Assembly: GCF_019977355.1 (NCBI RefSeq)
Contig: NZ_AP024655.1
Location: 1,178,001 to 1,242,000 of the forward strand
Direction: 5' to 3'
DNA: 64,000 nucleotides
Origin: Arthrobacter sp. NicSoilB8
GTDB taxonomy: Bacteria > Actinomycetota > Actinomycetes > Actinomycetales > Micrococcaceae
Both the position numbers and the translations under genes were made by a program. Below the pieces are notes generated by a model. It saw only the letters and a list, made by a program, of their open reading frames with translations, did no database searches and was not told the origin of the DNA. This document shows positions 21,949-30,032 of the stretch, piece by piece (within the stretch, counting starts at the first letter, position 1; every line of letters starts with the position of its first letter).

Positions 21949-22454
21949 TGTCTACAGACCATGTACCCGCAACCCGGCGGCCTACAAGCGCAGGACCCGA
22001 TAGGTCCGTGCACTCCGTCGAGGCCGAGACGCTGATCAACGCCCCAAGCTCCACCGTCTGGGACGTCATCACCGATGCACGAAACTACACCGTCTGGGAA
22101 TCCGGCATCATTCACTTCAGGGGTGAGCTGCGCGACGGTGGCACTATCAGAATCCGGACACGCACCGGAGGGAATCGCACCGTCCGGCTGCGTGTCCAGC
22201 AGTTGCCTGGCGAGGTGATGACCTGGACCCAGGGCCTGCCCTTGGGCCTGCTTACCGGGGTGCGCACCTTCACCCTTGAACGCTTGGGCGGCATGACTCA
22301 CCTGCGCGTAAGAGAAGAGTTCACTGGCCCGCTTTGCGGGCTGCTGCTCCGGGAGTTCGCGTCCGACACGCAGCAGGCTTTCATCGAGTACGTCAATGCC
22401 GTCAGGAAACGCGCCGAAATCCTCGGCCGAAATCCCCAAACCACGGGGTCATAA
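21948..22454 (+). CDS. SRPBCC family protein (polyketide cyclase/START-like)
   Basis: A 168-residue protein with the SRPBCC (Bet v 1-like) fold pattern. SVEAETLINAPSSTVWDVITDARNYTVWE is the typical first strand and helix, followed by alternating strands (GTIRIRTRTGGNRTVRLRVQQL) and a long C-terminal helix. Such proteins bind hydrophobic ligands in a deep pocket; the ligand is unknown. The start ATG overlaps the stop of the preceding small ORF. The first 25 residues, before SVEAET, look disordered. Confidence 0.8.
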   Translation: MSTDHVPATRRPTSAGPDRSVHSVEAETLINAPSSTVWDVITDARNYTVWESGIIHFRGELRDGGTIRIRTRTGGNRTVRLRVQQLPGEVMTWTQGLPLGLLTGVRTFTLERLGGMTHLRVREEFTGPLCGLLLREFASDTQQAFIEYVNAVRKRAEILGRNPQTTGS

Positions 22455-22733
22455 GCACCACCGCAGCAGCGGGCAGCGTCCAGGAAAGCCCGACGACGAT
22501 TCTCGCGCCATCCTCCACGACGGCACCGCTAGTGACCTGACGTTTCGATTCCGGCTGTCCGCCGGGACACTTTCAGAAAATTCGCGAGCCACATCCTTTC
22601 GGGCACTGTTGGCCGGACGCTCATAGGTCTACCGTAAGGGGGATGCGCCAGCGTGCGGATGAACGCGCGCTGGAGGGGGACTGAACAGTGATTGGCTAGC
22701 ACGCCTTCGGGGTCTCAGAGGCAGAGGAACGTC

Positions 22734-23684
22734 ATGATGATGGCTTGCCCGGAAGACGACCCGCAGTTCTCTTTGGCCGGCCCGGGCGTGTTTCTGCTCG
22801 ATGACCACGAGATCGTGAGGCGGGGCCTGCGCCAACTGTTGGGGGCAGCTGGTCTGAGGATCGCAGGGGAGTCGGGGTCCGCGGGTGTAGCGGTCCGGCG
22901 GATCCCGGATCTTCGCCCGGCGCTGGTCATCCTCGATGACGATGTTCCGGACGGTTCCGGTGCCGAGGTGTGCCGGGCCATCGCCGCGGTGGCCCCTGAC
23001 ATTCGATGCGTGCTTATGACCGGAGATACCGACGAGGCCGTGCTGATCGACTCCATTCTGGCCGGCGCATGGGGTTGTCTGTCCAAACAGGATGGCAGCA
23101 GCGAACTGCTCAGACTCATCCGCCGTGCCTTGGCCGGGCACACCGCATACAGCGCCCGGTTCCGGGCCGCGCTCGTCGCCCCATCAGACCGGCGCAGGCT
23201 GCGGCGCACGGATGAGAAACTCCTGACCCTTACCAGGCAGGAACTGAACGTTGCCATCCACCTGGGTAAAGGGATGACGAACCGCCAGATCAGCCAGGAG
23301 ATGGTGCTGGCCGAAAAGTCCGTGAAGAACTTGACCTCGGCCGTGCTGAGGAAACTTGGGGTGGCGGGCAGGACACAGGCCGCCGTGTTCATCACCAGGG
23401 TGCTGAAGTCTTCGGAAGTCTCCTCTGGTGGCGGATACGGGTTTAGCCCGTTCCCGAATTTGAGCGCGGAGGTCACGGCAGCACTGCTGACCTGCATCAA
23501 CGAGTCCCGCGCCGTGCCGCCCACAATCGAAGAGCGGGAGAGAAATGCCCGGCGGCTTGCCGACGCTCTTACCGCGACACGAGCCGGTTGGGAGGGAATC
23601 CGCCCCCTGCCAATCCGGATCCGGGACTCCGCGAACGGAGATCCCGGACAGGGCAAGCACGAAATCCAGCGGGTTTCCCCGTAG
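22734..23684 (+). CDS. LuxR/NarL-type response regulator with C-terminal extension
   Basis: A 316-residue transcription regulator. The receiver domain (VFLLDDHEIVRRGLRQLLG) has its phosphoacceptor at Asp68 in VILDDDVPDGSG. A LuxR-type helix-turn-helix follows at about residues 180-235 (LTRQELNVAIHLGKGMTNRQIS and the recognition helix). It resembles DevR/DosR-like regulators, but it carries about 80 extra residues after the DNA-binding domain, which is unusual; they show no known domain. No histidine kinase gene is adjacent, so it is an orphan here. ATG 22734 has AGAGGA 5 bases upstream; two further in-frame ATGs follow directly. Confidence 0.85.
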   Translation: MMMACPEDDPQFSLAGPGVFLLDDHEIVRRGLRQLLGAAGLRIAGESGSAGVAVRRIPDLRPALVILDDDVPDGSGAEVCRAIAAVAPDIRCVLMTGDTDEAVLIDSILAGAWGCLSKQDGSSELLRLIRRALAGHTAYSARFRAALVAPSDRRRLRRTDEKLLTLTRQELNVAIHLGKGMTNRQISQEMVLAEKSVKNLTSAVLRKLGVAGRTQAAVFITRVLKSSEVSSGGGYGFSPFPNLSAEVTAALLTCINESRAVPPTIEERERNARRLADALTATRAGWEGIRPLPIRIRDSANGDPGQGKHEIQRVSP

Positions 23685-23784
23685 CGCAGCCTCGGTGGCG
23701 TGGAGGGCAACCTATCGCTTGCCGGCCGAGCGTGACCTTCACGGGATCGGGTCGCCGCGGTGGCGCGCGGGAAGGCACTGGTTC

Positions 23785-24093
23785 ATGAGTGGTCAGTCGC
23801 AGCATTCCGTTCCAGGTGTGGACAGGCCGTTTGACCCTAACTGGGGTTCTTTGATTCGGGAAAGCATGGAATTACCGCGGTGGTGCGTTTCTTTGAATGC
23901 GGTTGAAGCCGGGGTGGGTGGTCCGGGCATGGTGTGGGAGCTCGCCCGGGCTGCCGCATCAGCCGGGTCGCCTTGGGTGGAGCAGTACGCCGCGCCCCTG
24001 GAAACGGGTGGCCGCCGGGCATCCCGTCATGAAAGTCATGACGATCTGTCGGCTCTCCCAGGTTCGGCTGGATCCGGTTGTTGCCATCACTGA
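23785..24093 (+). CDS. Hypothetical protein (102 aa), doubtful
   Basis: The frame starts at ATG 23785 (MSGQSQHSVPGVDRPFDPNW) with GGGAAGG about 9 bases upstream and ends in GSGCCHH. No domain is recognised. The amphipathic middle (GGPGMVWELARAAASAG) looks protein-like, but the His/Ser-rich end may be random. The roughly 500 bases between the response regulator and the next membrane protein otherwise hold nothing. Confidence 0.35.
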   Translation: MSGQSQHSVPGVDRPFDPNWGSLIRESMELPRWCVSLNAVEAGVGGPGMVWELARAAASAGSPWVEQYAAPLETGGRRASRHESHDDLSALPGSAGSGCCHH

Positions 24094-24183
24094 CACATCA
24101 TCGGAACCGGTACGAGCTTCACGACACGTCTGCGCCGACCCTGTGGGCTATGGCAGAACATTCAACGGAAAGCGATCCACGCA

Positions 24184-24627
24184 ATGAGTAAACTGAGCGC
24201 TGTTCATCATCCTGTTGCTTCAACCGGCTGGACTGGTTGGGTCAGTTTCGCCGGAATCATTCTGATAATCAACGGCGTTTTCATCGGCCTTCAAGGCCTC
24301 GTCGCGCTGACCGGGCCCGATACCTACTATCTGTCGACCCCGCGCGCCCTGTTCATCTTCGATGCGAAGGGGTGGGGCTGGTGGAATGTGGCTCTCGGCG
24401 TGCTCCTGATCCTCACCGCCGTCGGGCTTTTCTCCGGTGCAGCGTGGGCCCGAATCGTCGCTGTGGTCGTGGCTGGCCTCAGCGCGGTCGTTCAACTGAT
24501 GCTCGTTCCGGCGCAGCCATGGTGGTCCTTGATCGTGATCGCCATCGACGTGCTGATCATCTTCGCGGTCATCGCCCACGGCGAGGAGCTACGGGCCGAA
24601 AAAACGCCGCCGACCGTCAATTCCTAA
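24184..24627 (+). CDS. Small four-helix membrane protein
   Basis: A 147-residue integral membrane protein with four predicted transmembrane helices, at about residues 16-38, 62-85, 88-108 and 112-132. It resembles the actinobacterial DUF7144 group of unknown function (GWGWWNVALGVLLILTAVGLF, and WWSLIVIAIDVLIIFAVI near the end). It lies 9 bases before the GH63-like gene and is likely cotranscribed with it. ATG 24184 is preceded by a weak GGAAAG. Confidence 0.75.
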   Translation: MSKLSAVHHPVASTGWTGWVSFAGIILIINGVFIGLQGLVALTGPDTYYLSTPRALFIFDAKGWGWWNVALGVLLILTAVGLFSGAAWARIVAVVVAGLSAVVQLMLVPAQPWWSLIVIAIDVLIIFAVIAHGEELRAEKTPPTVNS

Positions 24628-24636
24628 GGGGCCGTC

Positions 24637-27384
24637 ATGACCGACGACATGATTCCGCCCGCGGCACCTCGGGGTGTGACCGCTGAACATGCCCGGCTGG
24701 CTGAGGCCATGGGTGCCGCGGAGGACGTCTTGTTCGAGGCGAATCCCTGGTACGAATGGGGGCCTTACCTGTCGGAGCGGGCCTGGGGCACGGTGCGGGA
24801 GGACTACAGCGACAGTGGTGACGCGTGGGAGTATTTTCCGCATGACCAGGCCCGGTCCCGTGCGTTCCGGTGGAACGAGGACGGCATGGCTGGGCTGTCC
24901 GATATTCATCACGACCTGTGCCTGGGGTTGGCGTTGTGGAACGGGGCCGATCCGATCCTGAAGGAGCGGATGTTCGGGCTGACCGGTCCGCAGGGCAACC
25001 ACGGGGAGGACGTCAAGGAATACTGGTGGTACCCGGATGCGTTGCCCAGCCATGCATGGCTGCGGTGGCGGTATCACTATCCGCAGGCAGCGTTTCCCTA
25101 TCAGCGGCTGGTCGAGGAGAACGCCCGCCGCTCCCGGGACGAACCCGAGTTCGAGTTGATGGACACCGGTGTGTTCGACGGCGGCCGGTACTGGTCGGTG
25201 GATGTCGCGTACGCGAAGGCATCACCTACCGAGGTACTTGCCCGGATCACCCTCGAAAACCATTCATCCGAGGAAGCGGTGCTTTCGGTATTGCCTACCA
25301 TGTGGTTCCGCAACACGTGGCGGGTCAACGGCGGTAGCGCGCCGTCGCTGTTCCTGGACGGGGACGGGATCGCGGTCGAGCACCCACGGCTGTCCGGCTA
25401 CCGGCTCGATGCCGCTCCCACCACGGAGGGCGTCCGGCCGCAGGCGTTGTTCTGTGACAACGAGACGAACACGGCCCGCCTGTTCGGGGCGGCTCCGGTC
25501 ACCGCCTATCCGAAGGACGGCATCAACGACCACGTGGTCTCCGGCGCGGAGACCGTGAATCCGCAACATCGGGGCACCAAGGCAGCCTGGTGGTACCAGG
25601 TGGCCGTGCCGGCCGGAGGCCGGGTCGAGTTGCGGCTGAGGCTGCACCGGCCGGTCCCGGACCGGGCCACACCCCGCGCCGGCTGGTCCGATGCCTACTT
25701 TGATGACGTCATGGCAGCCCGGGAGCGGGACGCTGACGAGTTCTATGCGGCCATAGCCCCCGCTGAGATCGATGCCGGGCCGATGCAGGTGATGCGCCAG
25801 TCCTGCGCGGGGCTGATCTGGAGCAAACAGATGTACCCGTATCGGGTGAACCGGTGGTTGGATGGCGACCCCGGCCAACCGGCGCCGCCGGCCGGGCACC
25901 GTAACGGCCGGAACACGGGGTGGCGGCACCTGGACTCCTTCGACGTGCTGGCCATGCCCGACCCGTGGGAGTACCCGTGGTTCGCGGCCTGGGATCTGGC
26001 GTTTCACGCCGTCACCTGGGCACACCTGGACCCCGCGTTCGCCAAATACCAGCTGTTGGTGCTCCTTCGGGAATGGTTCCAGCATCCCAACGGTGCGCTC
26101 CCGTCCTATGAGTGGAGCTTCGACGATGTCAATCCGCCCGTCCATGCGCTGGCCGCCATCCGGGTCTTCGTCATCGACGGCGGCACCGACCTACACTTCC
26201 TAAAACGGGTGTTCAACAAGCTGCTGCTGAATTTCACCTGGTGGCTCAACCGGCAGGACCCCGACGGGAACAACCTGTTCGGCGGCGGCTTTTTAGGCTT
26301 GGACAACATCAGCCCCATCGACCGCTCGCACCTCCCACCCGGCTTCAAACTGGACCAGGCCGACGGCACCGCGTGGATGGCGTACTACTCGGTGGCTATG
26401 CTCACCCTGGCCACCAAACTCGCCGAACATGACGACGTCTATGAGGACATGGTCGTGAAATTCCTGGAACAGACCGTGCTGATCATGGACGCGCTGGAGG
26501 ACTCAGGCTGCTATGACACCGAGGACGGTTTCTTCTACGACCGGCTCACCGATCCTTCCGGGACCAGCTTTCCAATCAAGGTGCAGACCCTCGTCGGGTT
26601 GATCCCTGCGCTGCCCGCGGTCGCGCTCCCCACCCAGGACACGGACCGGAACCGCCGGCTGCGGAAGCGGTTCGCCAGCCGGTTGGAACAGACCGACCGG
26701 CACGAGATTCTCGATTGGCAGGTCCGTGGCAGCGGGGATTCGCGGCGGACGCTGCTGTCAGTCCTCCCGATGGACAAACTCGTCCGGCTGTTCGGCACCC
26801 TGTTCGACGAGGAGGCATTCCTGTCTCCCCACGGACTGCGATCGCTCTCCAAACGGCACAACACCCCCTACACCGTCCCGGGGCTGCCTACCGCTGCCAT
26901 CCAGTACGAGCCCGCCGAATCGCGGACGGCGATGTACGGCGGCAATTCCAACTGGCGGGGACCGGTGTGGCTGCCGGTGAACTATCTCGTCATCCGGGCC
27001 CTGCTGCAGTACGACCAGTTCTTCGGGCCAGACTTCACCATCGAATACCCCACCCGGTCCGGTCACCACCTGACCCTGCGAGAGATTGCCAGTGACCTCG
27101 CCGACCGGCTGGTGAGCATCTGGCTCCCCGGCCCGGACGGACGCAGGCCCGTCTATGGTGGCGTCGACTTGCTGCAGAACGATCCCGCGTGGAAAGAGAA
27201 CCTGCTCTTCTACGAGTACTTCCACGGCGACAACGGGGCCGGACTCGGCGCCATGCACCAGACCGGGTGGACCGCCGTGGTCGCGGACCTCATCCTGGAC
27301 CCGCCTCACCACAGCCACCGGATGGTGTTCGGGGACAACCCGGCGCCCGCCACCACGACAGGACCACCGGAAACGGAGCTGTGA
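24637..27384 (+). CDS. GH63/MGH1-like glycoside hydrolase
   Basis: A 915-residue cytoplasmic protein with no signal peptide. The N-terminal part (EDVLFEANPWYEWGPYLSER...) and the C-terminal (alpha/alpha)6 barrel (DPWEYPWFAAWDLAFHAV, GGNSNWRGPVWLPVNYLVI, ending FHGDNGAGLGAMHQTGWTA) match the glycoside hydrolase family 63 type found with the label MGH1-like in bacteria. These enzymes remove glucose or mannose from small glycosides such as glucosylglycerate or mannosylglycerate; the acidic residues in the WDLAFH and NSNWRGP segments are the usual catalytic region. It is in tandem with a GH13 protein 4 bases downstream, pointing to joint work on a glucan or compatible solute. The substrate is inferred. 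Confidence 0.85.
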   Translation: MTDDMIPPAAPRGVTAEHARLAEAMGAAEDVLFEANPWYEWGPYLSERAWGTVREDYSDSGDAWEYFPHDQARSRAFRWNEDGMAGLSDIHHDLCLGLALWNGADPILKERMFGLTGPQGNHGEDVKEYWWYPDALPSHAWLRWRYHYPQAAFPYQRLVEENARRSRDEPEFELMDTGVFDGGRYWSVDVAYAKASPTEVLARITLENHSSEEAVLSVLPTMWFRNTWRVNGGSAPSLFLDGDGIAVEHPRLSGYRLDAAPTTEGVRPQALFCDNETNTARLFGAAPVTAYPKDGINDHVVSGAETVNPQHRGTKAAWWYQVAVPAGGRVELRLRLHRPVPDRATPRAGWSDAYFDDVMAARERDADEFYAAIAPAEIDAGPMQVMRQSCAGLIWSKQMYPYRVNRWLDGDPGQPAPPAGHRNGRNTGWRHLDSFDVLAMPDPWEYPWFAAWDLAFHAVTWAHLDPAFAKYQLLVLLREWFQHPNGALPSYEWSFDDVNPPVHALAAIRVFVIDGGTDLHFLKRVFNKLLLNFTWWLNRQDPDGNNLFGGGFLGLDNISPIDRSHLPPGFKLDQADGTAWMAYYSVAMLTLATKLAEHDDVYEDMVVKFLEQTVLIMDALEDSGCYDTEDGFFYDRLTDPSGTSFPIKVQTLVGLIPALPAVALPTQDTDRNRRLRKRFASRLEQTDRHEILDWQVRGSGDSRRTLLSVLPMDKLVRLFGTLFDEEAFLSPHGLRSLSKRHNTPYTVPGLPTAAIQYEPAESRTAMYGGNSNWRGPVWLPVNYLVIRALLQYDQFFGPDFTIEYPTRSGHHLTLREIASDLADRLVSIWLPGPDGRRPVYGGVDLLQNDPAWKENLLFYEYFHGDNGAGLGAMHQTGWTAVVADLILDPPHHSHRMVFGDNPAPATTTGPPETEL

Positions 27385-27388
27385 ACCG

Positions 27389-28963
27389 ATGCCGAACAAC
27401 ACTGAGGGACAAAGCCGTTTCCGGGGAGCCATGAGGGGCGACGGCACGATGACGGACGGGATGGTAGTGCCGGTCCGAGCACCGGGCCTGACGCCACCGG
27501 TGGCCCACCCCTATATCTACGAGATCAACACCTGGGCATGGCTCGCATCAATCAGCGCCGAAGAAAACAAACCCATCGATCTGGGCTCCGTCCCGAAACG
27601 GCACTGGGACGAGATTGCCGGACTGGGCTTCGATTCGGTCTGGCTGATGGGCGTCTGGCGTCGCAGCCCCGCCGGAATCGCGATCGCACTGAAAAACCCT
27701 GCCCTGCGGGCCGACTTCCAGGCAGCTCTTCCCGACTGGCGTGCCGAGGACGTCGTCGGGTCGCCATACTGTGTCAGGGACTATGTGGTCGACGACCGCC
27801 TGGGTGGCCCTGCCGGGCTTTCCGCAGCCCGGGAGGCGCTGGCGGTGCGCGGCGTCCGGCTGATCCTGGACTTCGTGCCCAACCATGTCGCCCCGGATCA
27901 TCCGTGGACCACGGAGACACCTGAGCTCTTCGTGCAGGGGACCGCGGCGGACCTGGACAAAGATCCGGCGTCCTTCGTCGAGGTGGGCGGCCGGGTGCTC
28001 GCCAACGGGCGGGACCCCTACTTCCCGGCGTGGCCGGATGTCGTTCAGCTCAACGCCTTCGACCCCGCCCTGCGATCGGCGGCGGTGGAGACCGTCAGAT
28101 CGATCGCCGATCAGTGCGACGGGGTGCGTTGCGACATGGCGATGCTGGTCATGAACGACGTGTTCGCCCGGACCTGGGGCGCCCGGGTCGGGCCCGCACC
28201 GGGCACAGAGTACTGGCCAACAGTGATCACCGCCGTCCGTGAAACCCACCCCGGTTTCGTATTCATCGCCGAAGCCTATTGGGATCTTGAGTGGTCCCTC
28301 ATGCAGCAGGGCTTCGACTACTGCTACGACAAGCGTTTGTATGACCGCCTTCTCCGCGGTACTGCCGAGGAGGTGCGGCTGCACCTGCTGGCAGAGCCCG
28401 CATATCAGAACGCGCTCGTCCGGTTCGTGGAGAATCACGACGAGCCACGGGCCGCGGCTGCGTTCATAGCCGGCCGTGCAGAGGCGGCGGCGGTGACGGC
28501 ACTGACCCAGACCGGGGCACGGCTGATTCACCACGGCCAGCTGTCGGGGCGGCGGGTACGCCTTCCGGTGTTCCTCGGCCGCTTCCCCACCGAGCCGGCC
28601 GATGACCAGCTGGCGGATTTCTACCGCCGGCTCGTGGCGGCTGTCGCCGACCCGACTTATCGGGACGGGCACTGGCAATTGTGTGAACGGTCGGGATGGC
28701 CGGGGGACAACAGCTTCGAAAATCTCGTCGCCTGGAGCTGGGACGGTGCCACCCGGTGGCTGATCGTGGTGAATCTGAGCGATGCGCCCGCAACCGGTCA
28801 GGTGAGAGCACCGTGGCCGGATCTGCGTGGTCACCGGTGGCAGCTGACCGACCCGACCCGGGATATGAGTTTCGAGCGCGCCGGTGACGATCTGGTCGAG
28901 GGGCTGTTCGTCGGGCTGGACGCATGGCAATGGCATCTGCTCCGGCTCGACCGCTCGCCATGA
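27389..28963 (+). CDS. GH13 alpha-amylase family protein
   Basis: A 524-residue cytoplasmic protein with the GH13 (beta/alpha)8 barrel. Region I is DFVPNHVAPDH. The nucleophile is Asp249 in GVRCDMAML, the acid/base Glu295 in FIAEAYW, and the third acidic residue Asp351 in VENHDEPRA, so the catalytic triad is complete. A C-terminal beta domain follows (WLIVVNLSDAPATGQV). No signal peptide is present. Hydrolase versus transglycosidase activity cannot be decided. I start at ATG 27389, 4 bases after the preceding stop; an internal ATG at 27431 with GGGGAG ahead of it is a serious alternative. Together with the GH63-like gene it suggests a small intracellular sugar-processing unit. Confidence 0.85.
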   Translation: MPNNTEGQSRFRGAMRGDGTMTDGMVVPVRAPGLTPPVAHPYIYEINTWAWLASISAEENKPIDLGSVPKRHWDEIAGLGFDSVWLMGVWRRSPAGIAIALKNPALRADFQAALPDWRAEDVVGSPYCVRDYVVDDRLGGPAGLSAAREALAVRGVRLILDFVPNHVAPDHPWTTETPELFVQGTAADLDKDPASFVEVGGRVLANGRDPYFPAWPDVVQLNAFDPALRSAAVETVRSIADQCDGVRCDMAMLVMNDVFARTWGARVGPAPGTEYWPTVITAVRETHPGFVFIAEAYWDLEWSLMQQGFDYCYDKRLYDRLLRGTAEEVRLHLLAEPAYQNALVRFVENHDEPRAAAAFIAGRAEAAAVTALTQTGARLIHHGQLSGRRVRLPVFLGRFPTEPADDQLADFYRRLVAAVADPTYRDGHWQLCERSGWPGDNSFENLVAWSWDGATRWLIVVNLSDAPATGQVRAPWPDLRGHRWQLTDPTRDMSFERAGDDLVEGLFVGLDAWQWHLLRLDRSP

Positions 28964-29068
28964 CCCCACGCCATGACCCCACGCCATAGTCGGCACCCGA
29001 GGAATCCGTTGACAACGTCATTGAGATTCCTGCGTTACTGCTCTGACCGCGCTACTGTTGTGATCGCG

Positions 29069-30028
29069 CTACTGCTGTTCGAGGATCCGCCGCGCGTCCT
29101 GCTGGGCCTGGAGCTCGTCCTGGCTCAGCGCGTGTCCGGTCAGGTACCCGGCGGCGGCCCTGATCCGGCGCAGTTCCGCGACCGTGCGCGGCGTGCTCAC
29201 GCCGTGATGGGCCATGGCATGGCAGTTGGCGCAGAGCGGCACGAGGTCCGTGACCGGGTCCAGCTCATAGTGGCTGCCCAGCTGGGACATCGGGACAAGG
29301 TGGTGGACCGGGATGAAGTCCTTGCCGATCTCCCCGTAGGCAATTTCAAACGAGAACCCGCACACGGCGCAGCTGGTCCCGTGATGGGCAATGCAGGCCC
29401 GCCGCGCGTCCGGGCTGTGCTCATACCGGTTCACCTCGACGCGGCTGACCGCTGCGGCCGGGACGGTCCCGGGCAGGGGCTGCGTGGGGTCGGCCCCCGG
29501 CCGCGGACCGAATTCGTCCCAGAGCCCGCGGAGCACGGGCTCGACGGACGGGTCCATGGCCAGACCGGAGCCGTGCACGGCGTCCCAGTCGATGCCGGGC
29601 AGGGCCTCCTTGAGGACGCCGGGCGGGATCTGGTCCCCGGCGGGCAGGAGGGCATCGAAGGCCACGCGCACGTAGCGCCGGGTGCCGGCCATCCGGGATC
29701 CGGCCCGCGCGCCGGTCCCGGCCTCGGATTCCTGAAGGCGGGGCGCCGGCCGCTCCGAGACGATGACGCCGTGCCCGATCAGGCCGCGTCCATGGCGGCC
29801 CTGAAGCACGAGCCACGCCTCCGTGCCGGAACCGGCGAACCCGCCCTCGGCCCCGGCTTCGCCGCTGCCCAAGTCGGCCTCCCCGCTGCCCGCGCCGGCC
29901 TCCGCGCCCCCGTTGCCGACCTCCCAGCTGGCCAGGTGCCAGCCGGTTTCGGCAACCTCGTCCAGGACCGCCGGGTAGGTCCACTCGTTCCACTCGTCCG
30001 GGTTCCAGACGAGGATGATGGCTGTCAT
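29069..30028 (-). CDS. HNH endonuclease with PUA/EVE-like N-terminus
   Basis: A 319-residue protein. The C-terminal third is a zinc-stabilised HNH nuclease: CAVC, then FIPVHHLVPMSQLG, then LCANCHAMAHHG, giving two CxxC pairs around the HH catalytic motif. The N-terminal half (IILVWNPDEWNEW..., EAWLVLQGRHGRGLIGHGVIVSE) resembles the PUA/EVE-like folds that read modified bases. A PUA/EVE-HNH layout is known from modification-dependent (type IV) restriction enzymes, so a role in cutting modified foreign DNA is inferred. A Gly/Ala/Glu-rich insertion (about residues 40-66) interrupts the N-terminal domain. The gene is convergent with the GH13 gene, and no methylase lies nearby. Confidence 0.78.
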   Translation of the reverse strand: MTAIILVWNPDEWNEWTYPAVLDEVAETGWHLASWEVGNGGAEAGAGSGEADLGSGEAGAEGGFAGSGTEAWLVLQGRHGRGLIGHGVIVSERPAPRLQESEAGTGARAGSRMAGTRRYVRVAFDALLPAGDQIPPGVLKEALPGIDWDAVHGSGLAMDPSVEPVLRGLWDEFGPRPGADPTQPLPGTVPAAAVSRVEVNRYEHSPDARRACIAHHGTSCAVCGFSFEIAYGEIGKDFIPVHHLVPMSQLGSHYELDPVTDLVPLCANCHAMAHHGVSTPRTVAELRRIRAAAGYLTGHALSQDELQAQQDARRILEQQ

Positions 30029-30032
30029 CTGC

